Source: Acholeplasmataceae bacterium (lineage in GTDB: Bacteria > Bacillota_I > Bacilli_A > Izemoplasmatales > Hujiaoplasmataceae). Taken from it: a stretch of DNA of 7,412 nucleotides. The position numbers and the translations under genes are program-made. Positions 5,584-7,412 of the stretch are shown here, piece by piece; within the stretch, counting starts at the first letter, position 1, and the number at the start of each line of letters is the position of its first letter. The notes beneath the pieces were generated by a model. The model was not told the DNA's origin, made no database searches, and saw only the letters and a list, made by a program, of their open reading frames with translations. The stretch spans positions 1-7,412 of the forward strand of contig JAAYZB010000028.1 in assembly GCA_012515085.1 (NCBI GenBank). The letters run 5' to 3'.

Positions 5584-7283
5584 TTTTCTATCTCCGATTG
5601 TTGAAAATGGATGATTGTGGGGCGCCCGTGCGGACAAATATAAGGATCTTGACATTTATTCAGTTCGATCACTAAGGATTCAGCCATGGCTGAATCCACA
5701 TACCGATTGGCTTTCAGGGAGTGTTTACAACTAAGAAGTTTGGCCAACTCGTTTCGCAGAGAAGAAAGCGGTGCGGATTTTTGCTCGACCATCATTGCGA
5801 TCGCACTTTCAGTTATGAGTAGCTCTTCGCCTTGCGAAATCCAAGAAGGAAGCGAGTGAATTTGAAGGATCGATTCCGATTTGCTGGAAACTTCGATTCC
5901 TAGTTCACTTAGCTTCCTGAGACTTACATCGTCCAAGTCGGCAATTGATTCCCTTGAAACTTCGAGTTCAAGGGGAATTAAAAGTTGATAATTTGCTGTC
6001 ATTGGCTCGGACATCCGTTGAAGATACTGTTCATACCGAATTCGCTCAGCAGCCGCATGTTGATCCATCAAATACAACCCATCCATCGATTGCATCAGTA
6101 AATATGTTCCGTGGTATTGACCGATGTAGGCAAGCGATGGCAACTTCAATGTCTCCGGCTTCAACATATCCGAACTGGCTTCTTTCTCGGAGTCCATGAC
6201 GTTAAAAAGCGAAGGCTCTTCTGCTAGGATTGTGGAGGGCGTTATTGGTCGGGGGGCTGAATCATCGGGGCTTCTTCGTTCAATATCCGGAATTCGAAAT
6301 AATGGCGAAATGCCGGACTTGATTGTTTTTGTGACCAATTCACTTAAGGAATTGACCTCCGAGAATTTAATCTCTTGTTTGGTTGGGTGGACATTGACAT
6401 CGATCAATTGCGGATCGACGGTGATATAGAGAACACAGATAGGATACTTGCCAGTAGGGATGAATGCTGTAAAAGCATCACTGATCGCTTGTGACAATTT
6501 GGGACTGATGATGGGTCTTTTGTTGACAAGGATTGTCAGATAATTCCGAGAACTGCGATAATCAATCGGATTTGCAAAGTAACCTTCAATTTTATAGTCG
6601 CGATTCTCACTCTTGAAGAATTGCATGTTGCGAGCGGTTCGGTGGCCATACAGTTTTTGAATGACAGACAACGGATCGCCTTGCCCATCGCTTTGGAAGA
6701 GGAGTTTTCCATCGTGATGGAGGCTGAAGGCGACGAAGGGGTAACAAAGTGCAAAACGGCCGATCAGCCCTTGGATGAATCCAAGTTCGGAAGGAAGAGA
6801 CTTCAGGTATTTAAAGCGGGCTGGCGTTTGATAAAACAACCGCGTGACTTGGATGGACGTTCCTTTACGGGGGGAAGCGGGGGATACACTCAACAACAAT
6901 CCATCTTGATAAATGACCTCAACCCCTTCTTTTTCGCCCGTCGAGGTGGATAATTGCACACGCGAAATTGCGCCTATCGATGGCAAAGCCTCGCCGCGAA
7001 ATCCCAAGGAGGAAATGTGGAACAAATCGTATTCAGAATGAATCTTCGATGTGGCATGGCGATTAAAAGCGAGGACAGCATCCTCTTTATCCATTCCCGT
7101 GCCATTATCCACAACCAATATTTTCTTGAGCCCGGATTCTTCCAAGTGGATGTCAATTTGGGAGCTCTTCGCGTCTAAGGAGTTTTCGACAAGCTCTTTT
7201 ACAACATTGCCGATCCGTTCAACGACTTCGCCTGCCGCGATTAAGTTCTGAAGTTTCGGATCCAGTTGGATTATTTGTCCCAT
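5562..7283 (-). CDS. mutL: DNA mismatch repair protein MutL (endonuclease type)
   Basis: Links MutS mismatch recognition to strand incision and excision. The 573-aa protein has a GHKL ATPase half (about 1-330): VVKELVENSLDA with catalytic Glu30 and Asn34, DNGTGM at 59-64, RHATSK at 75-80, GFRGEAL at 94-100, and the DVNVHPTKQEIKF transducer block at 295-307. A linker of about 50 residues follows, then the C-terminal dimerisation domain. This holds DQHA(X)2E(X)4E at 407-418 (metal-dependent endonuclease), CKH near 519-521, CPHGRP at 550-555 and FKR at 569-571, so nicking activity is expected, as in Bacillus and unlike E. coli MutL. QLLIPL at 433-438 resembles the sliding-clamp contact of Bacillus MutL. 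The usual RPAS after GEVVE is RIGN here, a minor variation. Start ATG 7283 has AAGGAG 5 nt upstream. It follows mutS after 22 nt and overlaps miaA. Confidence 0.98.
   Translation of the reverse strand: MGQIIQLDPKLQNLIAAGEVVERIGNVVKELVENSLDAKSSQIDIHLEESGLKKILVVDNGTGMDKEDAVLAFNRHATSKIHSEYDLFHISSLGFRGEALPSIGAISRVQLSTSTGEKEGVEVIYQDGLLLSVSPASPRKGTSIQVTRLFYQTPARFKYLKSLPSELGFIQGLIGRFALCYPFVAFSLHHDGKLLFQSDGQGDPLSVIQKLYGHRTARNMQFFKSENRDYKIEGYFANPIDYRSSRNYLTILVNKRPIISPKLSQAISDAFTAFIPTGKYPICVLYITVDPQLIDVNVHPTKQEIKFSEVNSLSELVTKTIKSGISPLFRIPDIERRSPDDSAPRPITPSTILAEEPSLFNVMDSEKEASSDMLKPETLKLPSLAYIGQYHGTYLLMQSMDGLYLMDQHAAAERIRYEQYLQRMSEPMTANYQLLIPLELEVSRESIADLDDVSLRKLSELGIEVSSKSESILQIHSLPSWISQGEELLITESAIAMMVEQKSAPLSSLRNELAKLLSCKHSLKANRYVDSAMAESLVIELNKCQDPYICPHGRPTIIHFQQSEIEKWFKRIP
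5592..5595 (-). promoter_or_regulatory. Possible ribosome binding site of miaA within the mutL end
   Basis: GGAG on the minus strand, 8 nt before ATG 5583. It favours the longer MiaA, but these bases also encode a conserved piece of the MutL C-terminus (SEIEKW), so the match may be accidental. Confidence 0.5.
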
Positions 7284-7288
7284 GGCTG

Positions 7289-7294
7289 CTCCTT
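7289..7294 (-). promoter_or_regulatory. Ribosome binding site of mutL
   Basis: AAGGAG on the minus strand, 5 nt upstream of ATG 7283, in the 22-nt gap after mutS. Confidence 0.85.
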
Positions 7295-7305
7295 TCCATA
7301 ATTGA

Positions 7306-7412
7306 TTAAGGTAGTTTTTTGCTCTTTTCGATGATATCCGCCAAAATATTTAATGCATTAAGCGGTGTTAAGTCATTGATGTCCAATTCGCGGATTTGAT
7401 CGAGAAGTGGCA
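7306..7412 (-). CDS. mutS: DNA mismatch repair protein MutS, C-terminal end only
   Basis: Only the last 34 codons and the TAA (7306-7308) are in the window. The translated end contains IRELDINDLTPLNALNILADI, which matches the conserved C-terminal segment of bacterial MutS (pattern D-x-N-x-x-TP-x-x-AL-x-x-L), followed by a short Lys-rich tail. The reading is supported by position: it lies 22 nt upstream of mutL, the usual partner. MutS recognises base mismatches and small loops and recruits MutL. Nothing can be said about its ATPase or mismatch-binding domains because they lie outside the window. Confidence 0.88.
   Translation of the reverse strand, partial: PLLDQIRELDINDLTPLNALNILADIIEKSKKLP

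Noticed and set aside
6536..6953. Overlapping frames on both strands within mutL
   Set aside because: They are shadows of the conserved MutL coding sequence, whose ATPase motifs run unbroken through this part.
1..7412. Mobile element, CRISPR array, tRNA/rRNA gene, prophage or defence system
   Set aside because: No transposase-like proteins, direct-repeat arrays, tRNA-like foldings or unknown long frames were seen; all long frames belong to well-known housekeeping families.

Overview
The window is a compact block of bacterial housekeeping genes. The most likely source is the Bacillota (Firmicutes) or a walled relative of the Mollicutes. Three things support this. DNA is AT-leaning, with strong AGGAG-type Shine-Dalgarno sites and near-consensus SigA-type promoters. 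Gene pairings (rluB-cmk-S1 protein, mutS-mutL-miaA) are typical of low-GC Gram-positives. EF-P carries the Bacillus-like KPGKG loop and MutL has the endonuclease motif absent from E. coli MutL. TGA is used as a stop codon (mutL, miaA), so the Mycoplasma genetic code is excluded. I cannot name the species.

Layout, right to left because nearly all genes lie on the minus strand: the last 34 codons of mutS (7306-7412), mutL (5562-7283) and miaA (4654-5583, overlapping mutL) form a mismatch-repair and tRNA-modification cluster. A single plus-strand gene (4244-4648), a membrane-anchored rhodanese-like protein that has lost its catalytic cysteine, runs convergently into miaA; the two share one terminator hairpin that contains both stop codons. 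Back to back with the rhodanese gene is efp (3564-4124), followed 31 nt later by a CNNM/CBS-domain membrane protein of the HlyC/CorC type (2150-3532, TTG start) and a strong intrinsic terminator (2108-2141). Directly behind that terminator come rluB (1370-2092), then cmk (589-1296, with its own extended -10 promoter), then the 5' part of an S1-domain protein gene that overlaps the cmk end and runs off the left edge (1-622).

Functionally the genes serve translation (EF-P for polyproline stalls, RluB for 23S rRNA pseudouridine, MiaA for i6A37 of tRNA, the S1 protein), nucleotide supply (Cmk) and DNA repair (MutS/MutL). No intergenic stretch exceeds 120 bases. I found no mobile element, CRISPR array, RNA gene or prophage.

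I do not see an undescribed system here. The most notable details are regulatory: two divergent promoters share the same -35 heptamer (4187-4193), a convergent terminator is built from the ends of both coding regions, and a terminator abuts the rluB ribosome binding site with no room for a promoter between them.
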